DNA of 64,000 nt. Source: Ooceraea biroi. Taxonomy: Eukaryota; Arthropoda; Insecta; Hymenoptera; Formicidae. Below, in pieces: positions 12,044 to 27,400 of the stretch. The stretch spans positions 744,001 to 808,000 of the forward strand of contig NC_039510.1 of NCBI RefSeq assembly GCF_003672135.1. Direction: 5' to 3'. Each line of letters starts with the position of its first letter. Position 1 is the stretch's first letter. The notes under the pieces were generated by a model. That model ran no database searches. It was not told where the DNA came from and saw nothing but the letters and a program-made list of their open reading frames with translations. The position numbers were made by a program, and so were the translations under genes.

Positions 12044-15000
12044 AATATTCGATTTCCACATAAATGAATTTCGTCTCGTCTATGACGTATGTAGACACAT
12101 GCATTTTTTATTTGTGCATTTTTGTGCATCCTTCGGAACAGAAAATGCATCTTTAATAGATCTATTTCTCGTTTTGCCTCGCATTAAGGACAGCTTCTTT
12201 TTTTCTACGTTATGTATGTGTATCAAGGTGCCTATTAAATTACGTTAAAAGCACCTTTGTTACCGGAGAGAAATAGATCCACCACGCCCGCACTTGCCCG
12301 CGGCATTTATCTGTGATAGTCGACAAGAACGGGTTGCACGGTTTCTTAGTTTCGCTACGAGATTTACCCCTCGCCGCTAAAAAGAATAGGGCACTGATGT
12401 TCAGCGCACGCTCCTTCGCTCGCTTGCTCGTGTCCTGAATACTTATGGGCGATTTCGTGCTCCGTTCGTAAAAAATCCTTCGCCTCGCTCGTGCATTCGT
12501 CCAAGTTTGACGTCTCCGCTGATGGCTCCGTTATTCCTGCTTCAAGCTGCACCATTACGTGCGAACGAATCGTAACGTATCCGCAATGAGCAGCGAACTA
12601 TTCGGAGCACTCCGCTAAGTGAAGCTCCCATATACGGAGATTGCAATGCAGTCGTGTGCAAATGAGAATGAAGAAGTCACGGAAGAACCGAGCTTTGACA
12701 TTTGATCTTGGCAACCGCGAACATTTTTCATTATTTCATGAATTTTCTCGGACTGTCTGTAGTGACGTGATTACAGCACACATCTGATGCTCGCGATACT
12801 CAGCGTGTCTTGCGGCGATATAATGCGCAACGAGCGCAAAAGCGTCTTTAAGACATGTGAGACATAGGTAACCGAGCGAATACGGTACGACGATGTCGCC
12901 TCTTTGTAATTAATCTAAGTTCTAAGGGATCGCGGCATAGCGTTTATTCTTTTTTTGTTATAACGCAGAATGTCTTATGTCTTTCCAATGTTCGTGAGCG
13001 AGCGGGCTCGTCGAGCAGTCGTTCCGCAGTTGCCGCTCGAGATACATCGAGAAATAAAGCGTATTAATAAGCAAAGTTATTACGTTCTTTACGGCCATTC
13101 CTGAGATCCCTTACAGACACAATAGCGGCAGATTAAATTATGGAATAATTAAATTAAGTTTCGTCATGTCACTGCCATGCTGATATCGTTATAGATAGAA
13201 TGTCTGAGTACTTGAATATTACGCTAACGGATTTTCATCGACGCGTCGTTCAGCTTGAAAGCTACGAGATGAGACAGCTCGAACGTTTCGTTCGATTGTG
13301 AGAGTTATTACATAATGCACGCGCGGCATCACGAAATTTTTCACCGTGAAACTTCTCATCAACTCTTTACGTCCGTGTCTATCTCCGCATGTTGGCGCGA
13401 ATCGGGAGGATAAGCAGAAAAATACCACAGACGGGATCAAAGTCGATAAATTTCGGCAACAAACAGAATGCAATCTCCTAAAAGCCGCGTTCGCGTTCAC
13501 AGCGGAATAAATATCTCGCACAACGAGACTCGGCGAGGTTTCAAGCCGCCGTTGCCTTCCGGCGGACTGTATCCTTTGCACCCTCCCTGACTTCCGTCCG
13601 CCGAAACTTGCACGTCGCCCGTCGTTATCGCGTCCCTTGAACCTTCTCGTTCGGTATATTCGACAAAGTGATAAGGGCAAAAAGGAGGAAGGCCCGAGGA
13701 GCGGAAGAGAATACGGCTGGGAAAGGCGAGGCGGGGAATAAGAGTGTTCAAAATGCGCTATTTTATCGTGGCGTCACCAGCGGTTAAGCGTGCCCTGCAG
13801 CCGTCTACCGTTAAGAAGACGAAAACGACGACGGCGAGGGCGACGACGGCGATGAAACGTGCGCGCGGTCGACCCTCCGGATGCTCCGCGCGTTTTCCAA
13901 GCTACACGAAAATCCCATAGTCGTACGGCAGCTGAGGGCATTCGTCGTGCAATGCGACAGAGACGGATAAAGGTGCTGCTCGGAGAGGAGAGAACCAGAG
14001 AATTATTACAACGGCGAACGACGGGTAGCTGGTGTCGTCGCCGCGTATCGCTGCGGCAACGCAATTTGCACTTGTTGCCGTCAACACGGGCTGTGCATTA
14101 AGCTTTATTAAACCGTAGCGAGGCGAACATTTAATTTGGAACTATTTTCACGCAAGAACCGCGAGTACCGACGTTATAAAAAGTTTATCACGGGAAATCA
14201 ATTGGATCAAATGCGACAAAAATGGAAATCTACTTTCGTGCACATATCAACGTCAGACGAGAGAGGTATCGATCATAGCTGAGATCATCGCCATCGTGAT
14301 GGTTTGATCCTGCGGCTCGCCAAGTCTACGCGGCTACGTAAGCTGATTTGGTTCTCAGTACGGTCCTCACCGCGGAGGTTTAGTTCGAACCAAAATAGCG
14401 AAGCATCGAGCTACTTGACAGCCAGACACAGACATGCAGAACTACGTATCTCCATGGTATCTCCATTCTAGATCTAGGTCACGTGGAATAAATTCGTGCA
14501 AAGGTCACGGAAATCCATGGATAACACTTGGGGCGCGTCATAAATCAAATCAAAACTATTTTCGCTCCACTTATGAATATATTGTTAATTAAAAGCGCGA
14601 GAAAGCGGTGAGGCATTACCCGTTTGGTACCGTCGGTGCCCCGTCTGGGTGACACCGCAGAGCGTTGGAGGTGCACGGTCGACTTCATTGCAAAGCGAAC
14701 GGCGCACGTACGGAACATCAAGCTGGGAAATGTTGCACCAGACACGTTCGAGTGATACACGTACAATGGCCGCAGTTGCACGGTACACGTTAAGCTGTCA
14801 GCAACAAAGTAGACCGACCGAAAGTAAACAGTCGCGATGCGGACCGCAAAGGTACTGCATGCACTTCGAAATATTGCCCCTGCGCGACTACAACTGCCGC
14901 TGATTTAAACGTTGCTTTGAAATCGCCCGTTCGATCATATGCAGACTGACGCAGATAACGAGAAACACGAAACGGGAAACTGTCACTCTTGTATTTCCGG

Positions 15001-15783
15001 CCGTACTCGACCGCTTACATCATCCAGGACCATATTTGCCATAAACAAATCATCGGTGGAGTGCTCGAAATGAGTGATACCAGCGAGCTTATAAATATCG
15101 CTCTCTGTGCCATTTCTCTGTCGCTCTTCTATCGTAATGTAATATTCAGCATACGCCGTATAGTTTCCGCGACAGCAGCGGTATCGTAACAGCAGTGAGA
15201 AGCGAATTTACAAAATCCGGTCACTTCCACCAAGAAAGCCAATATGCAACAAAATCGATACCAGCTAAATAAATATTGTTCGATGGATACTAGAATTGAC
15301 GGCGTATCTCCCGCTTGCTGCCGGAAGCCAATATTTATTTCATCTGACCAAGAAATGGGATACCATGTCAGAGACGCGTATATTACATTCCTTTGCAAAA
15401 AAGTTTGTTAGATAAATATATGTAGCCATGATATCGGAGTCGTGCGCGCGAGTGCTGACTGGCGGCTATCGGATCGCCCGGGAACATTTTCGATTAAAGT
15501 ATCTTCAACACCAAATAGCCTGATATGGAAACCCGCCACTTCCATCGCGTAAGTATGATCGATATCGAGGCTTGCACCTCACCGTCAATAATGCATGCGA
15601 ATTTTTTAGCCTGTATTTGAGCGCAGAAAACGCGATTTCATAAAGGGGCTTAAAGTGTAACGTGACTCACTTTTTGCGGTTGTGCTTCAAAGTGAACAGG
15701 ACGAAGTGGAAAGCCTCGCAACTTGCAACAGTATCTGAAAGCAAAATACCGATATCACGTAATTATGTGTGTCTACAAAGTAT
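12044..15783. other. No gene recognised
   Basis: This is mixed noncoding sequence. Minus-strand frames at 13219-13680 and 13774-14064 are arginine- and serine-rich and overlap each other in different frames, as expected for CpG-rich noncoding DNA. No tRNA-like A/B boxes or long repeats were seen. Confidence 0.55.
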
Positions 15784-15829
15784 ACGCAATAGTAAAATAT
15801 ATTTAAAATAGTACGTAATAGTAAAATAT
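15784..15829. repeat. Short tandem duplication, 29-bp period
   Basis: The motif ACGYAATAGTAAAATAT occurs at 15784-15800 and again at 15813-15829. It lies inside an AT-rich island that continues to about 15880 with TATACATA-type repeats. Confidence 0.75.
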
Positions 15830-16290
15830 TTATACATACTTTATACATATATATTTATCATATATAATATTGTTTATATGTTCTCTCGTGTTTCATCAGT
15901 TTTAAATTTATATCAGGAGATGACATGTATCGATTCCATGCACCTATAATGCAGATCAGATACTTTGCATAGATTAACGTACAGGATGCGTAGCATGTTC
16001 ATTACAAGCGAATCTATGAACATTACCTTCGCACTAGTAGCGCATTAATGCGAGATAATACTGATTTATGTGGAGCCTTACGGTCGAGTTTAGGTCCGTT
16101 GTGTCACATGTACTTTCACACACGCGAACCACGATCGATCAAACGTATGCAACAGCGGCTACATCACGATTTTATGTCATGTTCCATTCAACTATGCCTG
16201 AAATAAAACCAGCGAGAAACATCTCGCTTTTGGTTTTTTCAAAAGTTATAATGTCAGAAGATTGTGACGTAAAATATTAAGAGAACGAAA

Positions 16291-16308
16291 GAGAGAGAGA
16301 GAGAGAGA
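16291..16308. repeat. (GA)9 microsatellite
   Basis: Nine perfect GA units, followed by an AT-rich stretch to about 16500. Confidence 0.9.
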
Positions 16309-19300
16309 TCATCTTTATTTTTTAACATATCTTTATACATATTTGACATATTTGATTTAAACATCGTGATTCCAAAAAACGATAAACACAACACAACATG
16401 TGACTGACTGGTAACAGAATTTATACTTTAAATTATTGAATCATTTTACTTTAAAATAATCCGATATTACGATAAAATATGTGAGAACGAGGAGTTTATT
16501 ATACAATTGTGCTTCACATTTTATGATAACATTACCTTTATAATGAGGCTACAGGCTACAGGCACAGATAACCCCGTGAATCATTTACAGTTGGAGAACT
16601 CCGAAACGTGCCGCAGTGGAGTTTCCCGCGTCGGTGGTATGCATTGCGATCGCGTGGATGGAAAATTGGTGGAAGAGCTCCGCGGAAAAGAAACGCCATG
16701 ATGCGCAACGGAGATTGGCAGTTCGCCAAAGCGCGCGGTGTGACGGAGGAAAAGAACCGTGCATCATTGATGACTCGCGTCCTGATGGCGCGCATACCGC
16801 GTCTCATCCTTCGCGATGCAAGATACAATATTGCTGCAAGTCAGCCTCGCAATGCGCCACCAGGCAAAAAGGCAGAAATCCCTAGCCGATGTAATTCGAT
16901 CGCCGTGTATAACGTATGCCGCGCAAACCGTCATGTCCGGATCACATCGTCGTCGAAATGAATTGCAACGAATTCGTAACAGAAACAAATTCGGCGCTCG
17001 AAACGCGAAGCGCGATATTGCTAGTCTCCGCGTCCGCACGCGAAATCGAGCAAAATCGCCGTTTGCAATCCGTTGACAATATTCGAGCAGGAGAAGCACA
17101 CTTCATCCATGCCAATTTTCATGCTCGTTAGTCACGAGTTACGTCTCTCATCCGATTATAATTCGATACTCGTTGCAATTCTTGTCACGCCGGCAGTAAT
17201 ATCATGGGTACGTACCAAAAAGGGAGGAAAGAAAAGCAAGAGAAAAGAGATTACATGTTCACCGTTGTTCGTTTTTTCCGTTTCGTTAAACTTCATGAGA
17301 TCTTTATCTGATCCGTGCGCATAAAAAGGGCAAAAAGAGGAAGACAAGAAAGGAAAGCGCGGAAATAATTGAAAGTGTAAAAGCAATCGGCCGGATAATG
17401 CATTTTATTGATGTATGAGGCATTTCTTATTGATGTATGAAGAGGGAAAAAGAGCGGAAAATAATGCAAAATGTGCGACTGGGAAAACGAGAAACACGGC
17501 GCAGGCTAGCTGTCGGCGCAGCTGTGACTGTTCTCCACCGTCTCTACCGTCAAGTGAATCGGTCCTGGCTGCCACTATAATAACAAGAGACGGAGGTACC
17601 GTGGAGCAGGGTCGCGGTGCGACGCCCTCGGAAATTAAACGTAACGACTCATGCAGTAAAAGCGCGAGAGCATCAGAGCATTGCACATTGGAATTAATTC
17701 ACGTCAGAAGATCGGTACGTAACATCACGGATGGAAAACCTGAAAAGAGACTAAATTGCGACTGTAATTGAAAAAAGAATTAATTTGCGAATCGCGGTGC
17801 AGGGCATGATTTTTCCATGATGCCTGATCTAATTCTATCGATCTATCGATTGCTTCAGAATAGAATTTAAGATATTTTTATAATATCGGGTTGAATAAAT
17901 AATTGTTTTCCTTTAATTAAATTCCAATAATACTTCCGTCAATAATACAATCAATTTCGTAAAATGTATTAAAGATTTAATTTCCGCTTTTTGGCCAACC
18001 CAATAATATCTCAGGGATGTAAAAGAAGAATGTTAATTAGAATCAAAAATACTCGGATGTAAATCGGATATATAATAGTTATAAAAATACATGGTACATA
18101 ATTAACAGAATATCCGTGAAAGAATATGCGCAGCATTCTGATGGGAAAAGTGAATTAAAAAATAAATCGTCCGAGTTTGGTCCACAGCTGCACTCGAGAA
18201 ATAAGGAAAACAAATTTGTATTTTGAACAAACACATAATGAATAAAATATTCAAAAAGTAATTCATAATGCATTCTGTCCAGTTCGATATTGAATAATTG
18301 ATGTTGAAGGTCTCGCGGCGATCATTGAGATCTTTTATGAGACGATTAAAAAAGCTCGATATTCAAATCAACTGTCACGCCGTATCCGTAAACCATCGGC
18401 AGTCTCATAAATGCGGCAATATGCAAACTGCCCGGGAACACCCACGTGTACCACTATCTATGTAACGAGTATTACAGCGACATAGTTTTCACCGCAAAGC
18501 ATCCTTCCGCGCGAACAAGTTCTCGCATTATCATTACGAAAATGCGCGCGATCCACGGCGACCGAAAGTCGCGTTTACCGCACGTATCTACTTCCGCAAA
18601 CTCTATCATAGTCCCATATCCATGGATACTCGTTGTCGTGGCACAAATACGCACGGAAAGCACTCCTGCCTTTTTCGCGTACCCCGGAGGGAACAGTCCG
18701 CGAAGAACTGTTTCACTATATATAATATTTTAACATTTTCACCTTTCCTGCTCTTAACAAGAAAATATAGATGTGCATGGCTAACGAACAACAAACAATG
18801 GACCGTTATGTAGACGTAATCAAAAGCTCCTCGCTATTCCGAAAAGTTCGCGGTGAAACTCCATTTTATCACGGTGTAGTAATTAGGACAGGGATTATTA
18901 CAAGTGTGGCGTACACAATAATGCGACGTCTCGGTGCTCCGACAGCAAATTACGAAACTCCGAACTCGAGAAGTAAACTCTGGTCGGTCCGATACGGAAG
19001 ATCCCGGGCGCCAAGACCGAGTTTACTTTAGCGCTCCAAAGTACCACAACTCTCGCAACCCGCCTACGAAATAGCATATTATAATAACTTATCGTTAATT
19101 TCGGTCCGCTTTCCTGCGTAACTTTCATAACGGGAAACGTTACCGTTGTGTGTGGCTCGACAGAACATTAAATAGTTGGATCGGATTTCCATATCGATGG
19201 AAAACAGACGTGCGCGTTACCGAGAAAATTAATCTGGCTACCATTTCGTAGCGTCCGCGTTACGCTTTGCATGACGCCTCCTCCCTCGTTGAGGAGCGCA

Positions 19301-22300
19301 CGATGTTGCGCCGAAACGCGCGCTTCTTCCTGATTTACCTCAATTAACTTATGTCTCAGCCCGACGGGATAATCCTAGACATTGCTTTCGCGTGATACCC
19401 AACCGGTGTTGTCTCCGTGAGCTTGACGAAGCCAACAGGCGCGCTTATCGTTAACGTGCGGCAACGTGCGTGATGTTGGCGCGACAATTTAATCAGCGCG
19501 TTGTGGCGCGCGCGACGAGTAACGATCGCACGCGCTTATCGCATCTCGTATTATTTCAAGGTTCCGAGGTGAAGTCCTGAGGATAAAGGAGCCGGAATAA
19601 TCCGACCCCGACCGCTCCCATATACCGTACGTTCCATCGAAGACGCGTTACTCACGCTACATTAATCCCGTGCCGAGCCGAAGCCGGCCACCCCCGTTTT
19701 GCGCGCCTGAGTTTTATGACGGGTAAATCGCGCGGTGCCAGAAATTGCAGCCACTCTGAGCGCTCAATAGTCTAAACGCAAACCGCTGTCGCGTCTCGGC
19801 GCGACATATTGCCGCTCCGTCGACGACTGTAACTCGCGCTTAGCGGCATTACGCACGGTCCGAGTGCTGCGCCGTCGTCTAATGCATTGTCCACTGATGT
19901 TCACGTTCTCGTAAATCGTGCAAACTACACACGTGTGCTATTTGTCCCGATAGCGAGTACATTCGAGCACGGGATCTCCTCCTCAAGCATCTTAACTGGG
20001 ATTGCTAAAATTGACAATCACTGCGATTTAGATAATTCGGAAATCGCAATATCCGTTACTCGCAAACAGATTATATAGCCGCACGATATTGTGTGCACGG
20101 TATTGAACGTGCATCGAGTGCAATCATAGATCGATAGCGCGGGCTAAAGAAGTTTTTGCAGTGAATGGCATTGAAATTCGATATTGTCGAATTTAGTAGT
20201 AATTTGTAGTAATCGTCTATCGGATTACCAATTTACTGGCGAACCAATATGCAGAGTTATTACACGAGCGTGGTCAAATCGTGCGGAAACGAGTACCAGA
20301 GATGGACGAGAGAAATTGAGATGAAAAACACGAGCGAATATAAATCGCGAAGTCAAAATGTATGAGCCGGAGCGCGGCATGTTGTCGGAAAAATCTCGAT
20401 TCAATAAAGATGCTGCGCGCGTTGTAAGGGCGTGTAAAACGAAACAACGTGATGCACGCAGCGAGAAAATTCTCGAGATTATTGCATCTTGTAGAACTCA
20501 AAGAGTGCTCGGTACTTCACAAAGGCACACGGCGACAGAGGGCGACTGCAATGCTATCTACGATATCAGGCGTAGCAGAACGTATTCACCGTTCAATATA
20601 CTTCATGCCGCTTTACATACTTGCACCGCAATATATAATACAAACGCGAATCTGCATCGCGAAGCGCCAAGAAAGAGAAATTTCAGCGTCGTCCTCACGC
20701 AAAATACCGAATTTCGGATCTGCAGAATCCAGAGAATCATCATTCAGAGAAGAGGATCGTCATCGAACAAATCGCGCCCTATTTCAGATGCGGCATCGCG
20801 TTTAATGATTTCGCGCGATAGTCAGTTCCGTGACCGCAATGTCCAATGATTGAACAGCTTCGAATTTCATTGACCGATGGTAGATGAGTTTATGATGTCG
20901 AGCAAGGCATGCAAATGTGGCACAGGAAGGCATTCGCCAATCTGACGTTCGGAAATTTGGAAGTTGATGTTTTCCTGTTCAGATTCTGAATAATATTTTT
21001 AAACGAAAGTAAAATAAGTAAAGAAGATTCAGCAAGTAGAGAATCATGCATTCCGCAATCGCTCTGAAGTAATATCACATAACGAAATTTTAGAAGAGTT
21101 AGTTGCGAAGAATGTCCGTAAAACCCATTAAAGCGTGCGTACAAATCGCGCTCAGGGAATCGTAAAAGATGACGACGTCAAAGGACTTGGAATCGACATT
21201 ATTCTTAAAAGATTCACGTAAAGGGGCGGCAAGCTTGATATAGCGGGTCTACCGGACCGGATATAATTTCTTAAGGGAATCAGCTCGATTAAGGATGAAT
21301 CCTGACATGGTAGATCAGCCCCGTCTCGACGTTCTTCCCCCTCGCGCTCCATAAACATGGGATCGCTCGATTTTAAATGAAGCACTCAGCCGAGATTTCC
21401 CCGATCGCGGTAATGGCTCTCCCACTTTACTCTTCTTCCACCGAATTTAACGCACAAACCCCATTGTCCCTTCGGCCGCATCGTAAAATGCTAATTTGTG
21501 GCGACCGGTGCCCGAATGATCGGGATAGCTGAGGGAGGCGAACAAGTGACAATCGTTAGGATCGCAATCGAGGAAATCCTCGAAAAGGCCATCGATCTCG
21601 GGTCCTCGTGTGCGCGTTACGTGTGCACGAGGGCGCGACACTCCGCGGGAGGGCGTACGTCCTCGAATCACGTGTGCCCGTCTGCGGAGAACGCGCGGAC
21701 ATACACGTTACTATCGCGGAAAGCTCTCTCGTGTGACCGCCATAGTGAACGCTCGTCGTTTGGCCCCGAGGTTGCACCATGGTCGAAGGCAACACTACGA
21801 TTGACGTTAGATATCAGCGAGGCCGGTCACGCACAAGCAACGTGCCTATGGCACACGGTATTGCGAGCCCACGGCGAGTAAATTTTAATTGAGGCACGGA
21901 CCGCTCATTTTGTCTCGCAGTTTGTTGCGTGCGCACACAGCGACTTCCAAATACGTTTATTTTATACGGGGGAACAACAGGTTGCGTGTGTGTTTGTGTC
22001 ATCAAGAAAGTTCGCATTGATCCGGCATAAATTTAGATATCTTCGAGCGTGCTCGTGTGTACAAAATAATCTAATGTGCTGAACGACAGAAGCGTAATGT
22101 GAGTATTTAATGTCAGTTCACTTGATACATCGACCTGCCGAATTTGGAATCGTATTTTTGTCAAAGTGAAACTTGGAACTCCACTTAAAGCCGTATGAAT
22201 AATATATTGACCGAAAGAGCCTCATCAAATAATCGTATAATAATCAAGTATTTTACTGTGCTGCTATTCTTGGAGCGCTGCAATCATCACCGTCGAGGAA

Positions 22301-24469
22301 ACAACAGAATCCTCTTATTGACAGAAATGCGATATTGATGGAACGGCAGGTTGTCTATCGGTCCCCCCCATGATACCGCCGCTAATTGCATTTGCAATAA
22401 CGTCGGTGTACACATACATCTACGTCTCCCTATCATTTTTATCGAATTATCAGGTTATTAACTTGCCACGTTCCCCGAGGAGGGCCGCCGCGGAAGTGAG
22501 AACAGCGCTGGAGCAACGCAATGTCATCGACACGGCAAGCACGACTACCACCCCGTCTCCAGCGAGGCCTGGGCGCCCAATAAAAGAGTTTATCGAGATA
22601 TTGGTCGGAAGATAAAATTGAAAACCCGAGTCCTCCTTCCAACAGCACCGCCCCCGAAATGGCCGCTCAATATCGGCAGTCTACTCCACTTACTTGGCGC
22701 GACGTGGTCGACGAGCGAGCGGGACGGGGTTGCGCGCGAAAGAGGATGGCGCACCATATTTTACGGCAATCAAAAGTTCGCTTATAAATGGAATCTTCTC
22801 GATCGTAAACAGCGTAACGATGCCCGGCCGAAATTTATCGCGGATTAGTTTCGTACCTGTGCGTTTTACGTGCGCGGCGTACGGCATAAGAGTATAAAGG
22901 CGAGTGCGCACGAATGCCGCTTGCGAGAGAGAAGTGCTGAGTATATTACCCTTGTCGCTTTCAGCCCGATCTATTTGATTCGACAAGCGGCAAGTTTCGC
23001 GGAACGACGCGAGTCGCTTCGTAAAACGGGACAAGATTGGTTGACAGACCGCGTCGACTACTTCGTCATCCGATACTGCAACGAATGTACGGTCTTTGAC
23101 GCGAACAAAGTAATGACAATTATACCACTTTTATTCCGTCGAACGATTTTTCCACTTTCACGAGCGGTGTAACGCGCGCGTGACAACTTTGCGAGTCGCG
23201 TCTTGTCGCGGAGTAGCTAGAGGGTAGAGCGTTTCCGGAGAGGGTTGTGAAAATTCCGTCTCCCTTAATCGACCGCACAATTAACGACGGGGAGTCGCCG
23301 ATACCGCGGCATTTATTTGCCGGTTGAATTACGATGGGAGGCGCGTAGTAATTCATAACGGGGAACACGCACAGCGACCGCGCGCGAAACGGAGCCGGCG
23401 GCACGCGGAGCGGCCAACGAACGTTCGTGTCGCGCGGCCGTGAGTCTCGTAAATATTCATTTAATCTGATCTAATCTATACGAACATATTCCGCGCCTTG
23501 CGTAATTGCCGGCGAAATTGCAAATCGATATCCAAATGGTCCCGACCCCTTGTAACGGCGAGCATTGCGCGACGGTGTATCTTCGGTGAGTATCGAGATA
23601 ACGAGGGTGAGGTAGAGACTCTAAATGGGGTGAGAGGGCATGGCGACGAAACTGTTGGAAATGTGCAGTTGGGAAAAAGACGTCCCAACCGAACCTCCGA
23701 TCGATGTATATCGGAGCATGTCCATTATGAAAGCGGACCTGGAGGTACTCCTCCGGTCCCCCACATATTATCGATTCACGTCGCTCCGTCAATTAGCCAT
23801 CTTATAGAGCGGAACGCGCGGAATCGACAACCGGATTCAGTTAGGTATATAATCCGTCGGCCGGCAGGTGACATTGATATTCCCGGCGCGTGAGTAATTC
23901 GTGCGTTCACCAAGTGTCGGGCGCGATCTGTCCTGTGCATAAATGGTGGACGACGTAACGAGCGTAGAATGAAATTAAAACGCAATAACGCGGCACCTCG
24001 TCCGCACTCATTATCTATTCGCGCCGCGTAACTCGGCCACGTGGCGAGGCGACCATCGCCAAAGCGCGATAATAACGTGAGTCATCCGTGAAATTATTTT
24101 GTCCTTTAAATACGATTAATAGCCGGTGCATGCAAATTTCTCGCTACATCGAGAACGCGCGAACGGTTAAATTGACTTTAGTTGCTCGTGCAAATTCTAT
24201 TAGGCCAAGTTAGACCGAGTCGGAGTCCTGCAGATTGCGTGTAACACACAGGTTCCATTATCTCATCACTTTTACGGAACGACGGGATTTTGCACAAGGG
24301 ACACGCATGATCGAATAACGCGTGCACGTACCGGCCGAACAATCCCTCGATGAATCCATCTTGAGAAAATTGTAATATATATGTACGTTTACTTTCCGTC
24401 CAGCCGAATAACTGACAGAGGGTAGACCTTTGTAAGGTACGAGCGAACGAATGCAACAACGTAAGGCGG
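16309..24469. other. No gene recognised; long noncoding stretch
   Basis: AT-rich segments (16310-16540 and 17870-18300) alternate with CpG-rich segments (16580-17100, 19200-19880, 21500-21880, 22640-23460). Open frames of 60-163 codons occur on both strands but none shows a known motif, a hydrophobic core plus signal peptide, or good flanking splice sites. An imperfect tandem repeat occupies 17401-17441 and is listed separately. A weakly coding-like plus-strand frame at 20358-20849 has no splice support. Confidence 0.55.
17401..17441. repeat. Imperfect tandem duplication, ~21-23-bp period
   Basis: Two adjacent copies share CATTT and TTATTGATGTATGA. The second copy carries a short indel. Confidence 0.8.
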
Positions 24470-24491
24470 GAGTATTCCATGAGTATTCCAT
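24470..24491. repeat. Exact 11-bp tandem duplication
   Basis: GAGTATTCCAT occurs twice back to back with no mismatch. Confidence 0.9.
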
Positions 24492-27400
24492 GGGAAAGCA
24501 CGATACGTGACCCGGGGATGATGAGGGTTCGCCCGGCCACACGAGGGAGGAAAATTGGCCTAAATCCACGAATTTCAAACAGGTCATGGCGACTTTCCGT
24601 GAGAGCGCCGAGAGATCCCTTTCGCGGTCCGCTTCCGTGTACAGAATATGCTGGCCGGCCAGACGGGTCTTCCCTCTCGTGCGCTCGCGGAAGGGCAAAG
24701 AGAATTACAGCGGAAGCCAAAGCAGAACTCTGAAATTCGCCACGCATATATACCTACATACTCCAACAACTGTACAATCTGACAACAATACTTGCGTTGA
24801 ATCACACACCCACACGCGGAGAGCCGGCGCGGCGCGTTGTTCCACCACGCGCTATTTGCACGCGCACGCGTCTAGACAGACTTGAATTAAATATACAAAA
24901 GCGTCACTTTCGCGCCATTCAAGAGTGCAAAGCGCGAAATTATGCAAGCGCCGTGAACCGTTCGACTTGTTCGCTCGTCCTTTTGTTCACCGTTCAGCCG
25001 GTTCATCGACGTTTCTTCACACCCTATGCATGATAGCACCTGAGAACTCCGTGCCCCGAGTTCCGCGCGACAATTGAAATCGATGACGGGGGCGTTCGGA
25101 TTTCGGGAGGAACGCGACTCGATACAATTCGACGCGAATTCTCCGATAATGTGGCCCGAATACGGCGCCGGTAACGCGTTTACGCTGCAAGATAGGTAAA
25201 CAGAAAATCGCCAGGCATACAGTATGTTCAGTACAGCTGTTCAAACTATCGTGCGCGCCGAGTACGTAGCTCCGACTAATCCGGAGGGCACTTCAAAAAA
25301 CACTGCCGAAATATCGTGCGTGACTCTTTTTTTGTCGATAGCCGTGCAAGTCTGAACTGCGATAAACGTTGACCAGCAGTTTTTTTGGCTGTAAATTCCG
25401 TGTACCATAGTTGAGCTTGTGCAAACGCTCGCATGAATACGGAACGACGAGATCGATCAATGGAATTTCACGTATGTCCCGTCTGACGAATAATGTTAAT
25501 CTACAAAGTGCAAGCGATAACCGGAGACGCGTAACGTTCCCGTTCAATCTGGGCGTGCTCCGTTTTCGAAATTGTAGGCTGCTCATCGGCCGGAAGCACA
25601 CTCGCAGAGACTGTGAGAGTAACTGTTTAAACTTTGGTCTCGATTCGGTTTCCGCACGCGCGACAGATCGGATTACGATTTCAAGACGCGCGATATGAAT
25701 TATGTGATATCATTAAACGTGCAAACACACGTAAAATCCGCGCGCATTAGGTATACCAAAGTCTCTCTCTCTCCTCCTCGCACAATCTCCAGATAAATCG
25801 TTTTAAGTAGATTAGAGCGGCTCACGCAGAACTCCGTGAGACGATATTAATGACGGCGAAGAGCACAATAAATCACGCAATTACTCGACAAATCCTCCGC
25901 CGGAGGAAACAAAGTGAGAAACACGCTTTTGCCGACGACTACTCCGATCGGAATGGTTGCATCGAAGAAAAAAGAAGAGAGGGACATTCGTCAGATAGAC
26001 AGGCGATATTTCAGCGCTACGGTGACACCACAACGACGCCACCACGGTGACAGTAAAGCGAGAAACACTTATCGTAAAGAGCACAACTTGCGGTTACAAG
26101 GATTGTGTGTGCAGTCTTCGTTATTACACCGCCGCGCTGCTGCCGCATCGGGTGCAACTGCGGGAGCGGTACCGTAGGGATATTATTGTTACGGCGTTTC
26201 GAATGTGAGAGCACGACTTCGTTATTATTACGGGTTCGCGCAGGCGATGCGCATATTATTGAGCAGCGAGCGACACCGAAGGAAAGCGTAACGCGATGGT
26301 AATGTGCTCCGCTCCGCCACGTTCCTCATGAATGCGAACTCGGCATTACAGCACGGAATATGCAAGGGTGGCGCGCAGTAAGTTCTCGCTGCGGAATCGC
26401 TATCAGACGCGCACGGGTCTCATTTATCAGGCACCGACTTGATCGCCGGGCGCGAACAGATGGTAGTTCCGTTCCCGATACGGCCCGACAGCCGGCAGCG
26501 ACTGTGCTTGACCGCTCGGCAAACACGCGTGATCGCGTGCGCCCGCCCGATTACGCTCGGTGTCGCGTTTTCGAACAGACAAATGGACATATCGCCGCGG
26601 GCACGAGAGCGGCGCGATACACTGCTCACTCTGTCCAGCGAAATCTCTGCGGTCTTTCTCGCAGGCAGGATCGGTCCCATGGACAAAATCACCCTTCCTT
26701 CCTCCCGCGGTCCCCACAGAACGACAGCTATCTTCGGTGACACGACACGCACCCCGTTAAAATTACCGCTGCGTCGCGCGGGACGAGAAAGCGCGATCAA
26801 GATAAATCGGCAGCTGATCGAGGGCAATAAAAGCAAGCGCGCAGAGAGTTGAAGCAAACGCGATAACATGAAAGGCGAAGCGCTAGAGGAGCTTTCCCGC
26901 GATGTAACGAGCACGTAATCTATATTTCATCACAGGTGGACTCGATCCGTTACTGTTCCGCGCGCGACTCGTGCGGGATCCAGGCGCCATGAATAAGTCA
27001 CGTTGATCTTCCTTAATTAGAATATCCCGAGGCGCGCGAGGCATTAATGTTAAATAGTGATGTATGAGCAGAGATTGGTCAGAGGAAACCGCACTCGCGC
27101 AGGTAGCGGATTACTATTAATAAAATAAACTTTTTAGACTTTGGGATACTCGGCGGACGGAGACGCGGTTGCGCGTATCATCCATTTCTAATCTCTCGCA
27201 CGAGCGAACGAGCGGACAACGCGTGCTTGTCCGCTCGCGCATGGAAATTCTAATTTATCCAGCGAGGTCGCTCGCGCATCCATGTACGTAACGTAACGTG
27301 CGGAGAAGCGGGGAACCTTGTCGTGTACCTTGTACGCTCGATTAATCATTTAGCAGGCTAATGGCCTCCGCGAGATTCGGCGTGTACACGAGACGGCGCG

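Noticed and set aside
14281..14400. tRNA-like B box (TAGTTCGAACC) near 14379
   Set aside because: No matching A box, anticodon arm or acceptor-stem pairing could be built around it.
24178..24747. Minus-strand 189-codon frame
   Set aside because: No conserved motif; another minus frame of 146 codons is open over the same bases.
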